The notes under the pieces are model-generated. The model was not told the DNA's origin and did not search any database. It saw only the letters and a program-made list of their open reading frames with translations. From Vandiemenella viatica (Eukaryota > Arthropoda > Insecta > Orthoptera > Morabidae), in the NCBI GenBank assembly GCA_031002005.1, contig JARYHS010009186.1, positions 183,050,437 to 183,114,436 on the forward strand: a stretch of DNA of 64,000 nucleotides, written 5' to 3'. Position 1 is the stretch's first letter. Each line of letters starts with the position of its first letter. The translations under genes and the position numbers were made by a program. Below, one piece after another: positions 23,727 to 33,695 of this stretch.

Positions 23727-23995
23727 GTATCTGCACCGAGCGCGGTGGGTGAGCGGTAACGCTCTGGTCTAGCATTCATGAGGACACAGGTTCGAGCCCC
23801 GCCGGCCCATTCTGATTCGGATTTTCCATGGTTTCCCCATATCACTCCAGGAAAATACCTGGATGGTTCCTTGAAAATGCCATGGCTGAATTCCTTCCAG
23901 TTTCTTGCTACCTGTCATTTTCCACCTATAATGACCTTGACGTTGATGAGGCGTAAATCTAGAAAAAAAAAATCTATGAAAAAAATGGTATCTGC
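23727..23995 (+). mobile_element. SINE-A copy with 8-bp duplication
   Basis: The body spans 23735-23987. The head is ACCGAGCGCGGTGGGTGAGCG and the B-box is GGTTCGAGCCCC. The body landmarks are diverged (CCATGGTTTCCCC, GCTGAATTCCTTCC, AATGACCTTGACG, AGGCGTAAATC), and the A-rich tail is interrupted by TCTATG and ends in TG. GTATCTGC occurs at 23727-23734 and 23988-23995. Confidence 0.88.
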
Positions 23996-24093
23996 GAAAA
24001 CAAGGAAGTGCTAAGATTTCTATTTCTGAGGTACTGTTTGCGAAAATTATAACACACCAAAAAATACCAGATGGTTAGCGTGAAATTCTAATA

Positions 24094-24348
24094 CCAAGTT
24101 TTTTTTTTTTTTTTTACTTATGGCTTTACGCTTCGTCGACGTCGTGGTCATTAGAGGCGGGATAACTCTGGGACAAGGAATGGAAAGGAATTCTGCCATG
24201 GCCTTTTGACGGAAGCATCCTGGCTTGGTGTGATTTGGAAAACTATGGAAAACCCAAATCTGGATGCCCGGGCGGGGATTCGAACCGCCTTCTTCCCGAA
24301 TGCGAGGCCAGAACGCTAACCGCTCACTCACCACGCTCGGTGCTAAGT
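24094..24348 (-). mobile_element. SINE-A copy (minus strand)
   Basis: Complete on the minus strand: ACCGAGCGTGGTGAGTGAGCG (head, ending 24341), B-box GGTTCGAATCCCC, CATCCAGATTTGGG, CCATAGTTTTCC, CATGGCAGAATTCC, TCTAATGACC and AAGCCATAAGT plus poly(A) (poly-T at 24099-24115). Probable short duplication C(C/T)AAGTT at 24095 and 24342. It lies about 100 bp from the plus-strand copy ending at 23987, giving a head-to-tail inverted SINE pair. Confidence 0.88.
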
Positions 24349-24429
24349 TAGAGACACAATGTGTGATGGTTCGATGGTTCCTGGGCTTTATCGAATAGAA
24401 CAAGTACCCATTTGAGGCATTTTTGCAGT

Positions 24430-24640
24430 ACGTTTAGTGGTTTGCTCTCATGACGCAATGTCGGATTCAACTCATTGGAAACGTGTCGATAATTTGCATC
24501 AGAAGAAGTAATTAAGACAGTGCTATAAATACCAGAGCAAACTGAGTTGGGGGCCTTTCATCAGTCATCAGCGCGGGAGTATACGTGCGTGGGAGAACCA
24601 TTTCATCAGCTGTCATAGTAGGGCGTGCATGGATGCGGGA
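24430..24640 (+). promoter_or_regulatory. Possible RNA polymerase II core promoter
   Basis: CTATAAATACC (TATA at 24524) is followed 34-39 bp later by TTTCATCAGTCATCAG (24557), which contains Inr-like TCA and TCAGT. Upstream is ATGACGCAATG near 24452, a C/EBP/ATF-like site. A GC-richer leader (GCGCGGGAGTATACGTGCG) follows. No first exon with an obvious frame and splice donor is seen, so this could be a chance match or the remnant of a gene or element. Confidence 0.25.
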
Positions 24641-24869
24641 TGAATTTATCTGAATACATGGATGTTCCCCGATTGCCGTCGCAGAAATTAATGTCATACT
24701 ACAGAAGTAAAACATGGAACTTTGTTTTATTAGATGAATCCGTTCTTAATGGTTCCTGGTATATCTACAAGAGATTACTAACCAACACCAGAAAAAGTAG
24801 TTTTGACTCAATACAATCATGTATGTCACGGAAGAAAAATCCACCTCCTCCCAGACCTATCACTCTGCC

Positions 24870-24987
24870 ACATTCGTTCTCTTTCCTTTGGGTGAGCAGT
24901 AACGCTATAGTCTCATTCTGGAGGATTCGGTTTCAAATCTCAGTCCGGCCTGTGAGACTTCTGTTTTCCATTGTTCCCCTGCGAATG
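24870..24987 (+). mobile_element. SINE-A copy, 5' half (interrupted by L1/Tx1-like element)
   Basis: GGGTGAGCAGTAACGC (A-box region, 24890), CGGTTTCAAATCTC (B-box, decayed), CTGTTTTCCATTGTTCCCC and TGCGAATG (ending 24987) follow SINE-A order. The sequence then switches to the LINE 5' UTR. The missing second half begins at 29854 (ATGCCGG) beyond the LINE. AATG is the short duplication. Confidence 0.8.
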
Positions 24988-25117
24988 TAAGTAGCATCTT
25001 TGGTGCTGTGTATAGTTACATTACGGCACGTAACTGTCGTGGTATTTCTGCTTAATTTAGCAAGTTACACACATAAGGTAACAGTTTATAGAGTTTTATA
25101 CCACCCCTTATTGTATT

Positions 25118-26368
25118 ATGGATTCGACGATAAGAAAGGCAACTTTGAAATTCAGTTTTTCATATGGTTTTCCAAGACCGAAAGTATACGAAATTGACCA
25201 ATGGCTATACGATCAAATAGAACTACGCGAAGATGATGTCCTCGGTTTGCAATATGATTTTCTGGAAAATGCAGTTTATGTTAAACTAAGTAACGAAGAG
25301 AGATGTATACAAGTAATGGAAAGGACCAATGGTGATATGGTTTTCACACACTCAAATAACGAGGCGAGTCACGTTCGCATAACCTTTGCAGGCATAGGAT
25401 TACGCACGATTAAACTGTACAATTTACCTTTTGAAGTAGAAAAAGACTGTATCAGTCAAGTAATGCAAATTTATGGTAATGTTATGCAAGTATATGGAGA
25501 AAAATGGGCAGGAAACATGCGTTTCAAGGTAAACAATGGGGTTAGGGTTTTACGTGTTGACCTCAAAAAACACATACCGTCCTATGTTAACATAGGAGGA
25601 CATAAAGCCCTTGTGATATATGATGGACAGCCACGAACCTGTGCGTTATGTGATTCGCCGGAGCACCTACGACAGCAATGCCCGAAGAAAAAAGTAGGTC
25701 CTTCTTCCAGCATTAATGACAGATTAGCTAGTAATCGTATAACAACTTATGCGAATGCAGTGTCAGGGAAAGTTGGAGTAAATAATTCACCAGAAGACTT
25801 GCTTTTTCATACCACGGAGGAAGAAAAGAAAATAGAAATGTCGCCTGGATACTGCAATTCAGAAAAAGAGACAGAATCAATACCATTTATTAACCCGATT
25901 ATTATAGAGTCTGAAGAATCTATGACGAAAGAAATAGATGCAACCAAGTTAGAAGAAGCACTAAAAGTCAACACCAACAGTGACACAGATACAACATCGA
26001 CCATAAATAAAATTCCAGTTACGAAAATACAGTATAACAAAGATGATAAGACCAAAGATACTCTAGTCAACTCAGACACAAAGATTACTGAACCTGGATA
26101 TAGCTCTGATGACACAATCAAAGATATAGGACCCAAGTTAAAGAAAACCAGAATAACGAAAACCAAACAGAAAGAGTTACAACAAGAATCTAGAAGTAAA
26201 TTAAGGAAGTCAACAATACAAAAAAACACTATGAACAGTACAAGCAATCCAATGGAAATGGAAGTAGAAGAAATTACGACTAAAGAGGAATCAAAAGATA
26301 CAACTTTGGACGAAGGATACTTACAGAAAGACATTCAAGTAAAACAATTATGGTCTAAAGACGTTTAA
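25118..26368 (+). CDS. ORF1 protein of element 1, zinc-knuckle nucleic-acid-binding protein
   Basis: 416 residues from the first ATG after a 130-bp leader. The N-terminal part (about 1-170) is the same domain as in the ORF1 of the minus-strand element near 39.3-39.8 kb, sharing KFSF-YG, PK-EID-WLY, LRE, ETNG/RTNG-like, KALVIY and GQPRTC. A CCHC zinc knuckle (CALCDSPEHLRQQC) spans about residues 175-188. The remaining 225 residues are hydrophilic, rich in Glu, Lys, Thr and Ser, and probably disordered. By family it should coat the LINE RNA in a ribonucleoprotein and act with ORF2, which starts 34 nt downstream on the same transcript. The frame is intact. The alternative reading as a host Gag-like gene is unlikely given the layout. 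Confidence 0.85.
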   Translation: MDSTIRKATLKFSFSYGFPRPKVYEIDQWLYDQIELREDDVLGLQYDFLENAVYVKLSNEERCIQVMERTNGDMVFTHSNNEASHVRITFAGIGLRTIKLYNLPFEVEKDCISQVMQIYGNVMQVYGEKWAGNMRFKVNNGVRVLRVDLKKHIPSYVNIGGHKALVIYDGQPRTCALCDSPEHLRQQCPKKKVGPSSSINDRLASNRITTYANAVSGKVGVNNSPEDLLFHTTEEEKKIEMSPGYCNSEKETESIPFINPIIIESEESMTKEIDATKLEEALKVNTNSDTDTTSTINKIPVTKIQYNKDDKTKDTLVNSDTKITEPGYSSDDTIKDIGPKLKKTRITKTKQKELQQESRSKLRKSTIQKNTMNSTSNPMEMEVEEITTKEESKDTTLDEGYLQKDIQVKQLWSKDV

Positions 26369-26402
26369 AATAGCAGATTGGTAACACCAGTTCCAACCAT
26401 AA

Positions 26403-29180
26403 ATGCCACGCATTGTTACCATTGCAACAATAAACATAAACCGAATTTCGAACCTTAGCAAATTAAACTTCCTAAGTCAATTTCTCTACAAAAATCAAAT
26501 AGACATAGCTCTATTACAAGAAGTGTTAACAAAGGAATTAAATATTTTTGGATTCAATACTATTTTGAACATTGACCAAACAAGCAATACTGGCACTGCA
26601 GTTATAATAAAGGAAGGTATTCCTTATAAGGATGAAGAAATACTAACGTCCGGAAGAGGGATAGTAGTACATATCAATGACTGTTGCATCGTTAATGTTT
26701 ACGTACCCTCAGGTACCAATAAAAGGGCCGAAAGAGCGTCATTTTTTAAAACACAGGTCCCTTATTTATTAAGAAGGAAACCGTCAAAGATAATCATTGG
26801 TGGTGACTTCAATTGTGTGCTGAATAGCAACGATCAATGCCCTAATCCCAACTTATGCCCGGAACTAGATATGCTTGTAACGGGAATCGGTTTAAAAGAT
26901 TCTTTTCGGGTTTTGAACGGGAACCGCAAATGTTTCACTTATTTGACTTCAAATTCAAAAAGTAGACTGGATAGAATCTATGTATCAAATAACCTAACAC
27001 CCGAATTAAGTAGTGATGACATTATTCCGTTAAGCTTCTCTGATCATTGCGCTTACGTGTGTCGCCTATATATGACTCCTCCCAATATATACCGAGGAAG
27101 AGGATATTGGAAAATGAACACTTCGCTCTTTAAGGACAATGAATGTGAAGAAATTGTCGTAAACACCTGGGCCGCTTGTATGAGAACATGCAACGACTAC
27201 AAATCAAATATGGAATGGTGGCTCTTTTATGCTAAACCTAAACTCAGGAAGGCAATTATTGCTTATTCTCGAAGAAAAAATTTCTGGACAAACCATACAT
27301 TGGAATTCTTTTACAGAGGGCTGAGAGAACTTTATCAAAAAGATGAACCGACAATTCACGACACTATTATGATCAAGAAATACAAAGCAAAAATTAATAA
27401 ACTGCAAGCGTCAAAAATGGAAGCGCTTTTGGTGAATTCTAAGCCCACTGACATTATAGAAGAGGAGAAAGCCTCGCTCTTCCATCTGATAAGAGCCACC
27501 AAAAGAAGTAAATCTCAACTAATTACCAAAATCAAATCTTCAGAGGGAGAGAGTTTAATCAATCAAAAGGACATTTCTAGGGCGATTTTAAACCATTTCA
27601 TGAACTTTTACAATGCTGGTTCAGCAAGAACAGAAGACATAGAAGAAATTTTAAACGAGATGAGATCAGCAGTTACAGATGACGAACGAGAACTTCTCTG
27701 TCAATACTTCAATCAAGAAGAAGTGGAACAAGCATTGAAGGCTGGTGCATTGAGAAAAGCCCCGGGAATAGATGGATTTCCTTTGGAATTTTATAGACGT
27801 TTTTGGAATATCATCAAAAATAAAATGCTTGAAATTTTTAATGAAGTCTGGACTCTTGATAGCTTACCTTCAGTTTTTACTGAAGGAATAATAATTCTGG
27901 TCCCAAAGGCTCCTGGAACTCATGAAATTCAGAAATTAAGACCTATAACTCTATTAAATTCTGATTATAAAATTGTTGCTCGCATCCTCAAAAGAAGACT
28001 AGCAAAGCTGTTACCAAAAGTCCTGGGATCTTACCAATCAGGTATATCCGAACGAGGAATTTCACATGCCACTATGGAATATAGAGACGTAATTTGTTTA
28101 GCAGCACAAAAGTCTATGAAAGCAGGAATTCTTTTTCTAGATTTTGATAAGGCCTATGACCGTGTTGACCATCAGTATCTACTTAGAACAATCACAAAAA
28201 TGAGGCTAGGACAAGGGTTTGCGAACGTTATCGAGAAACTTATATCGAATGTCACTTCAAGGATTATCGTAAATGGAGAGATTTCACAAAGTTTCCTCAT
28301 GCGCAGAGCTGTGAGGCAAGGATGCCCTCTTTCTATGATTCTGTTCGAAATTTATATAGAACCTCTATTACATAAAATTCATAACACTACCAGTGGCATT
28401 ATTTTTAATGGCAAACGTTACACTTGCCGTGCCTATGCAGATGATTTAGGTGTATATACCACAAGCAAAGAAGACGTGGATACTATCAGTCATCAATTAA
28501 AAATTTTCAGGAGTGCAAGTGGAGCAACAGTGAACGTTAATAAATCTGGTTTCCTAAATATTGGGTTAGGGCTCCAAAGCAACCTGGCAGTACATGGAAT
28601 AATGCAAATAAATAAACACAAATCTCTAGGTGTATGGCTTGAAGCCAACCCTCACAAAATGAGTGCAAATAATTGGCGCCAGGTTTTAAATACCGTCAGG
28701 GGAACGCTCCAAGGGTACAAAAGTAAGCAGATTAACATAATACAAAAAGCAACTTTAGTTAAATTATCAATATTTGGCAAAATAAATTACTTAGCGCAGA
28801 TTATTCCTGCCCCCAAAGCCATAACACAAAACATACAACGAGCAATCTCATGGTTTCTATGCCAAGGTGAACTTTTTAAAGTAAACTTTCAGACATTAAC
28901 CTTGCCCAACAGCAGCGGAGGTTTGAATGTTATTAATACCAACATCAAATGCAAAGCGCTTTTTCTACGAGCGATGAACAAAATTATGAAGACGAAGGAC
29001 AGTCTCACATCTCAATTAGTGAATACATACAGACCCGCAAGTGCAGAGGCTCCAATACGAATTGACCACATCGATAAAAACTTCCAACATATCAGGGACT
29101 ATTTTCTAGAAATTAGTTACATAACAGCAGCTCAGCTACAAAAACCCCCACAAACAACAAAGAAATCTACAAAATCTTAA
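26403..29180 (+). CDS. ORF2 of element 1: endonuclease-reverse transcriptase (frameshifted near its end)
   Basis: 925 residues before an early stop. The APE-type endonuclease domain is at about 1-225, with LLQEV (37-41), GGDFN (133-137), SRLDRIYVS (about 190) and SDHCAYV (213). The RT domain is at about 480-760, with RPITLLNSDYK (513), FLDFDKAYDRVDH (579), AVRQGCPLSM (637) and AYADD (677, the catalytic pair). After residue ~916 a single-base frameshift near 29150-29160 moves the frame, and the protein would otherwise continue to 29725. Both catalytic domains keep their key residues. Its job is nicking target DNA and copying LINE RNA at the nick. The missing C-terminus probably cripples this copy. 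Confidence 0.88.
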   Translation: MPRIVTIATININRISNLSKLNFLSQFLYKNQIDIALLQEVLTKELNIFGFNTILNIDQTSNTGTAVIIKEGIPYKDEEILTSGRGIVVHINDCCIVNVYVPSGTNKRAERASFFKTQVPYLLRRKPSKIIIGGDFNCVLNSNDQCPNPNLCPELDMLVTGIGLKDSFRVLNGNRKCFTYLTSNSKSRLDRIYVSNNLTPELSSDDIIPLSFSDHCAYVCRLYMTPPNIYRGRGYWKMNTSLFKDNECEEIVVNTWAACMRTCNDYKSNMEWWLFYAKPKLRKAIIAYSRRKNFWTNHTLEFFYRGLRELYQKDEPTIHDTIMIKKYKAKINKLQASKMEALLVNSKPTDIIEEEKASLFHLIRATKRSKSQLITKIKSSEGESLINQKDISRAILNHFMNFYNAGSARTEDIEEILNEMRSAVTDDERELLCQYFNQEEVEQALKAGALRKAPGIDGFPLEFYRRFWNIIKNKMLEIFNEVWTLDSLPSVFTEGIIILVPKAPGTHEIQKLRPITLLNSDYKIVARILKRRLAKLLPKVLGSYQSGISERGISHATMEYRDVICLAAQKSMKAGILFLDFDKAYDRVDHQYLLRTITKMRLGQGFANVIEKLISNVTSRIIVNGEISQSFLMRRAVRQGCPLSMILFEIYIEPLLHKIHNTTSGIIFNGKRYTCRAYADDLGVYTTSKEDVDTISHQLKIFRSASGATVNVNKSGFLNIGLGLQSNLAVHGIMQINKHKSLGVWLEANPHKMSANNWRQVLNTVRGTLQGYKSKQINIIQKATLVKLSIFGKINYLAQIIPAPKAITQNIQRAISWFLCQGELFKVNFQTLTLPNSSGGLNVINTNIKCKALFLRAMNKIMKTKDSLTSQLVNTYRPASAEAPIRIDHIDKNFQHIRDYFLEISYITAAQLQKPPQTTKKSTKS

Positions 29181-29725
29181 CGATTAATGCCCCACGAAAC
29201 AAGATAGAAACAAAATATGTAGATACTAATTGGGGGATTGTTTGGTCAAACATTTTTAACAAGAACCTGCCTTCAGACATACGAGCTTTGTGGTACAAAG
29301 TGGTTAATGAGACAATTGCAACAAACGAGAAATTATTTCGAATACATTTCAAGGCAACTGACAGATGTGAAAATTGTGGAAATATCGACTCACTTCTACA
29401 TCGTTTCCAATGTGGTGAGGCATACCAAATATGGATGTGGACAAAGCATGCTATAGCAGCCCTTTTACAAGTATCACCGATGAATGTAGACACCAGGATA
29501 GTTGTACGACCAGAGATCAAGATAGCTCCTCAAGAAAAACACAACTCGTGCATTTGGATACTGGGTCAAACCATGTTTTATATTTTACAGAGCAAAACTA
29601 AGAATTTAGAAGACTACTTGTCCACAATGAAAATCAAGATGTGGGTGATGAAAAGGACAACAAAATACAAAGAAAAGTTCGGAGTTTTTTTGGAAAATGC
29701 GATAACATCACAAATTGCAGTATAA
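29160..29725 (+). pseudogene. C-terminal part of element 1 ORF2 after a frameshift
   Basis: The frame shifted relative to 26403-29180 reads WGIVWSNIFNK, then ALWYKVVNETIATNEKLF, the CENCGNIDSLLHRFQC zinc motif (CCHC type, 29366-29415) and WGLGQ-like WILGQTMFY, and ends ENAITSQIAV. It aligns block by block with the C-terminus of the intact ORF2 at 35164-38499 (WKKIWQNVHNEY, WHRVIHRKINSNEKLF, CLRCNLEDTIQHRLLGC). It is therefore the natural end of this ORF2, separated by one indel rather than being a separate gene. Confidence 0.85.
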
Positions 29726-29853
29726 TAAAATATATAAATCTAAATTACATATTATGTTAATCATGTTAGAAATTAATTGTAAGTAATATTATGTATTTTA
29801 AATGTAACACTTTATTATAAATAAAAAAAATTAATATAATATACAAAAAAAAA

Positions 29854-29975
29854 ATGCCGGCATAGTTCTTTCAAATTACCACGGCCGGATTCCTTCTCAC
29901 CCCTTGCCCCGAGTCCTTTCCAGCCTCTAATCATCTCGACGGAGACTAGGAGTAACACCATAGGAAAAAAAAAAA
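29854..29975 (+). mobile_element. SINE-A copy, 3' half (resumes after element 1)
   Basis: ATGCCGG, TTACCACGGCCGGATTCCTT, CCTTGCCCCGAGTCC, CAGCCTCTAATCATCTCGACG, GGAGTAACACCATAGG and poly(A) (29964-29975) match the distal SINE-A body in order. This directly completes the 5' half that ends at 24987. Confidence 0.85.
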
Positions 29976-31060
29976 TCTTTTTAGATGAAGTTTGAATTTC
30001 TCTTCCATAAACTTTCACACTAGACCTTAATTCTTTCGGCAAGCTTCTAAAAACTGTGAAGTACGGGGAAAAAAGCAGCAAAGATAAGTTTCCTATAGTC
30101 TTCTACTTCATAGATACATTGACATTGGACGATAACTCGTCAGCCGATAGAGGGAAATATTGGCTGAAGTCAAGCACTTATCGCAGCCTGCGCCGCGCCC
30201 TACCTTGAGTCCTCTCACCGAAATCTCCAGACATATTTCACGTCTGAACTACGGCCGGCTTTCTCTCTCAGTACCTTAGAAAACTGCCGCTGATAAATGT
30301 CTCCTTTTCCACTCCAGTAGTACGCGCAGCAAAGTGAGCAGTTTTCATTGGACAAAGGAAAGAAAGTTCTATATCTCTAGAGTCGCAGGGTGCACAGAAA
30401 GGGGCAACAAGTGTGCAATAAAACTATATAGTTCGGACAAAGGAGATCAACTAGTGCAGAAAAAACTAGATCTTGGTAATTTGTGTAGTGAAAAGTGAAG
30501 ACAGAAATTTTTTGTCGGAAATCAAGCTTATTATAGCGTCAAGAGACAGTTCTAAGATATAAAACACTAAGAAATAGTCATTAAAAATGGCTGAGGAGGT
30601 GTAGACAGATATAATTTGTTTGCGACTGAACCTTGTCAAACAATTTCTTTACCTTTCTGTATATGTTATTATATAATATCTGTGCCCCTTAAGAGTGATT
30701 CAAATGAAATTATTCCCATTCTCATTGGTCAGAGTATTACGATAATCGTCTTCGATGTGGCTGTGAAGTTTTATGTGGCATTCCATTCGTTAATGATTTT
30801 CGGAAAACAAAAGAAACAGAACAATCATTGGGGTTATGTGTATCATTTCATTCAAGTAATTTCTGATTGTTTGAAAAAGAAAGGAAGGGAAGCAGTCAAT
30901 GTTACACATTACATGATTGTCCTGGTATTCGTGAGGTTTGATTTCGGAAATGCTGGAAGAACTGGCTCTGGGTATGACAGTGCCGGTATTGGAAACGTAA
31001 ATGCAATCACATCATGCCGATGTTAAAATGAAAAACCGAAAAGGCATTTATGTCAATAGG
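29976..31060. other. Intergenic DNA
   Basis: A moderately GC-richer patch at 30170-30350 and a 136-codon open frame at 30616-31026 without any recognisable domain, which I regard as chance. No promoter or repeat landmark is convincing. Confidence 0.45.
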
Positions 31061-31600
31061 AATATTGGTATGAAAATCTTTTAGTTACAAATATTGATCT
31101 AGGAATTAGAAAGAACTTTTTAAAACTCTATGTGTGGAGCACAGCACTTTACGGTAGTGAAATATGGACTTTAGGAATACCGGAAAGAAAGAAAATTGAT
31201 GCATTTGAAATGTGGTGCTACAGAAGTATGCTGAAAATTAGGTGGACAGATAAAGTAAGAAATGAGCGAGTTTTGGAAATGATGGGTGAGAAAAGAAGTT
31301 TATGGAAGAAGCTTACAGGAAGAAGAGACAGGCTGGTAGGTCATATTTTGAGACATGCTGGATTGGTTAATTTGTTAGTGCAGGGAACAGTCGAAGGTAA
31401 GAACTGTAGAGGAAGACAGAGATTAGAATATATGAAGCAGATAATTGAAGACGTGGGTTGTAAGGGGTATGTAGAAATGAAGAGGTTAGCACAGGATAGG
31501 AAGGGATGGAGAATTGCATCAAACCAGTCGAAAGACTGATCACAGCAAAAAAATAAAAATAAAAAAATAAAAAATAAAAAAATAAAAATGAAAAAACTTT
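31061..31600 (+). pseudogene. RTE-like LINE, 5'-truncated 3' end
   Basis: The reading frame from about 31085 to 31539 encodes IRKNFLKLYVWSTALYGSEIW, DAFEMWCYRSMLKI-WTDKVRNE, GHILRHAGL, GRGR-type GKNCRGRQRLEYMKQI and RKGWRIASNQSKD. This is the C-terminal region typical of insect RTE-type endonuclease/RT proteins (the ALYGSETW, FEMWCWRRM, GHILRH and GRPR-order motifs). The frame is intact but lacks RT and endonuclease domains. The 3' end has a small hairpin (CCAGTCGAAAGACTG at about 31527), then an (A4-7T)n simple tail to about 31595. It is dead by 5' truncation. Confidence 0.8.
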
Positions 31601-31654
31601 ATTGCTGGCCGTTTTTTCGCCGTTTCTTCTTAAATGTTTTAATTGTACTGAGGT

Positions 31655-31835
31655 CTGTACTGAGGTGGGTCTGATCTGGCACTCGGGAGGACGTGATCTC
31701 AAATCCCGTATGGATATCTTGATTTCGATTTTCCGTGGTTTCCCGAAAACACACCAAAAGGAATGACGCAATGATTGCTTTAAGTGCCATTGTCAAACTC
31801 TTGTATCCTATCTCTTCCTTATTGACTGCAAAGGA
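31655..31835 (+). mobile_element. Old SINE-A copy
   Basis: GAGGTGGGTCTGATCTGGC, ACTCGGGAGGACGTGATCTC, CAAATCCCGT (B-box remnant), ATTTTCCGTGGTTTCCCG and GCTTTAAGTGCCATTG keep SINE-A order but are highly diverged. The 3' end is unclear. Confidence 0.55.
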
Positions 31836-31929
31836 TCTGTTTGACCGGCTTTATCAGAGTGGAATAAAAATATTATGATGTTATTGTGAAAAAATTCTGT
31901 ACGTATATATACTTCACTAAATATTATAT

Positions 31930-33070
31930 CCAGCAGACTGTCCATGTCAATTGCTGAAGAACAGTTTCGGTTTCAGAAAGGAAAAAGTGCACGAGATGCT
32001 AATGGTTTGCTGAGAACAGTAGGTGAAAGATACATTGAAAGAAGAAGAGATTGTTACATGGTTTTCATAGAATTGGAAAAGGCTTTTGATAGAGTGCAAT
32101 GGGTGAAGTTAATGGATATTCTAAAAAAATAAAGGCAATGATTGAAAGGAAAGAAGGCTAATAGATTATACACCGAACAAGGAGTCAGAGTGGGGAATGA
32201 TATTACAGAAGAGAGAAATATTGGACGAGGTGTAAGACAGGGATGTTATCTGTCATCCATATTATTTTACATATATTTGGAAAAAATTATACAAAAGAGT
32301 TTAAGAGGTAAAGGAGGTGAATGCTTGGGTGGATATAGAATTAGTTGTATCATGTTTGATGATAATATGGTTTTGCTGTTCTCAGAAGAATGTTAGAGGC
32401 TTTCGACAAAGGATAAAAAGAATTCGGAATAAGAACCAGTAGGAAGAAAACTAAATGATTGATGGTGGGAAGGAGGAGGAAAGAGATGATAAAGCTACAA
32501 GGAGAAATACTTGAACAAGTGGAGTCCTCCAAATATCTCGAAGTATTGTGTGTGGAGATATGAGTTGCAAGAAGGAGGTGAAAACTAGAATCGCAATGTC
32601 AAAGGAAGCTTTCAATAGAAATAAAAACTTATTATGCGGAAGGCTGGATAAAAATCTGAGGAAAAAACTAGCTAAATGTTTTGTATGGAGTGTAGGACTG
32701 TATGGGCGGAAACATGGACGCTACGCAAATAACATGTAAAGAGGGAGCTTTCTAAATGTGGATATGGTGGAGGATGGAGAGAATAAGTTGGATAAAAAGT
32801 AAGGAGTGACGAGGTGCTGGAACGAGTAGGAGAGCAAAGGTCTCTTATGAAAACTGTAAGTAACAGAAGAAGGAACTGGATTGGTCATGTGTTGAGCAAT
32901 GAGTGCCGGTTAAAAACGCCCTGGAGGGCATCGTAAATGGAGGGAAAAGAAAAGATGGACGAGGAAAGAAAATGCTTGATGACGTTATGGTAAATGGAAA
33001 ATGTATAGAGACAAAGAGACTGGAAGGCATGGAAGGCCGTCGCTGTGAATGGACATGCTGGATAGCAGAA
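31930..33070 (+). pseudogene. RTE-like LINE relic (RT domain to C-terminus)
   Basis: Frame-broken pieces in RTE order: EEQFRFQKGKSARDANGLLR (31959), VFIELEKAFDRVQWVKLMDILKK (32059-32130), then RGVRQGCYLSSILFYIYLE and IMFDDNMVLLF (32350, where the usual F/YADD is FDD and the Ala is missing). Next come MSCKKEVKTRIAMSKEAFNR (32560), RKKLAKCFVWSVGLYG (32660-32710) and a GHV-like WIGHVLSNE segment (32875). Multiple stops and frameshifts and a damaged catalytic box show that it is long dead. The endonuclease domain is absent. It lies in the same orientation as the fragment at 31061-31600 but is a different copy or subfamily. Confidence 0.8.
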
Positions 33071-33460
33071 AACTCATGATTATGGATTTGGTAGTATCTG
33101 TTACGTGTCGGTTAGGAAGAATTCTCTTTGCACTTCTATTGACCAGGATTTAGTGCATTGCTTTAACATTCAACCGTTTTACTTACTACAAAAATCACTA
33201 TTACACTATTTTTGTTTGAATTCGTTGAACTCGTTACACTTCTGTTGATTGTTTACACACATGATACAGAAACTAGCTGTGTGTAAAATTCCAACAGGAA
33301 AATTCAGAATCACCGCACTAAAGCCGGCTCAAACAAAGTGAAAAAGGGAATTTTCTTCTCCTACGCGTTACAGATGTTATCAACCCACAAGAATAGTATA
33401 TTTAGATAATAATCATTGAACTATACAATTATTGCAATTTTCCGCAATGATATTGTTTTG
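33071..33460. other. Intergenic DNA
   Basis: Nothing recognised. Confidence 0.45.
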
Positions 33461-33464
33461 ACAG

Positions 33465-33695
33465 CATCTGGGTAAGTGATAAAGGAAGGTCCTTTCATTC
33501 CGGAGGAAGAGAGTTAGAATTTCCGTCCGGCCTTCCAGAGTTCTGTTTTTCTTCGTTTTCAGAAATCTGTCCAGACGAATGCCGGGTTGGTTACTTCAAA
33601 ACGCCATTGCCAAATTCCTTCCCGTTCCAGTCCTCTTGCTCTCCCGTCTCTAATTACCTCGGTCTAAGTGACATAATGGCCGCCTAAAAAGCTAT
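33465..33695 (+). mobile_element. Old SINE-A copy
   Basis: TGGGTAAGTGATAAAGG (head), TCCGGAGGAAGAGAGTTAGAA, TTTCCGTCCGGCC, GTTTTTCTTCGTTTTC, CGAATGCCGGG, CTTCAAAACGCCATTGCC, AAATTCCTTCCCGTTCC and CCGTCTCTAATTACCTCGG follow the SINE-A order. The tail is A-poor (CCTAAAAAGC). Confidence 0.7.

Larger units (their letters stand above)
24988..29853 (+). mobile_element. L1/Tx1-like non-LTR retrotransposon, element 1, near full length
   Basis: A 4.87 kb unit comprising a 130-bp 5' UTR, ORF1 (25118-26368), a 34-nt spacer, ORF2 (26403 to 29725 with one frameshift), a 3' UTR and a 10-base poly(A) ending at 29853. It is inserted inside a SINE-A copy, whose 5' half ends at 24987 (TGCGAATG) and whose 3' half resumes at 29854 (ATGCCGG). 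Clade assignment rests on the RT signature (RPITLLNSDYK), an apurinic-type endonuclease, a zinc-knuckle ORF1 and the C-terminal CCHC in ORF2. L1/Tx1 group is likely, but a tree would be needed to settle it. Confidence 0.85.

Noticed and set aside
25807..26334. 175-codon minus-strand frame rich in Ser, Val and Phe
   Set aside because: Antisense of the Glu/Lys/Thr-rich tail of element 1 ORF1.
30616..31026. 136-codon frame as a host gene
   Set aside because: No domain, no splice or promoter context, odd composition and an abrupt end. Most likely chance.
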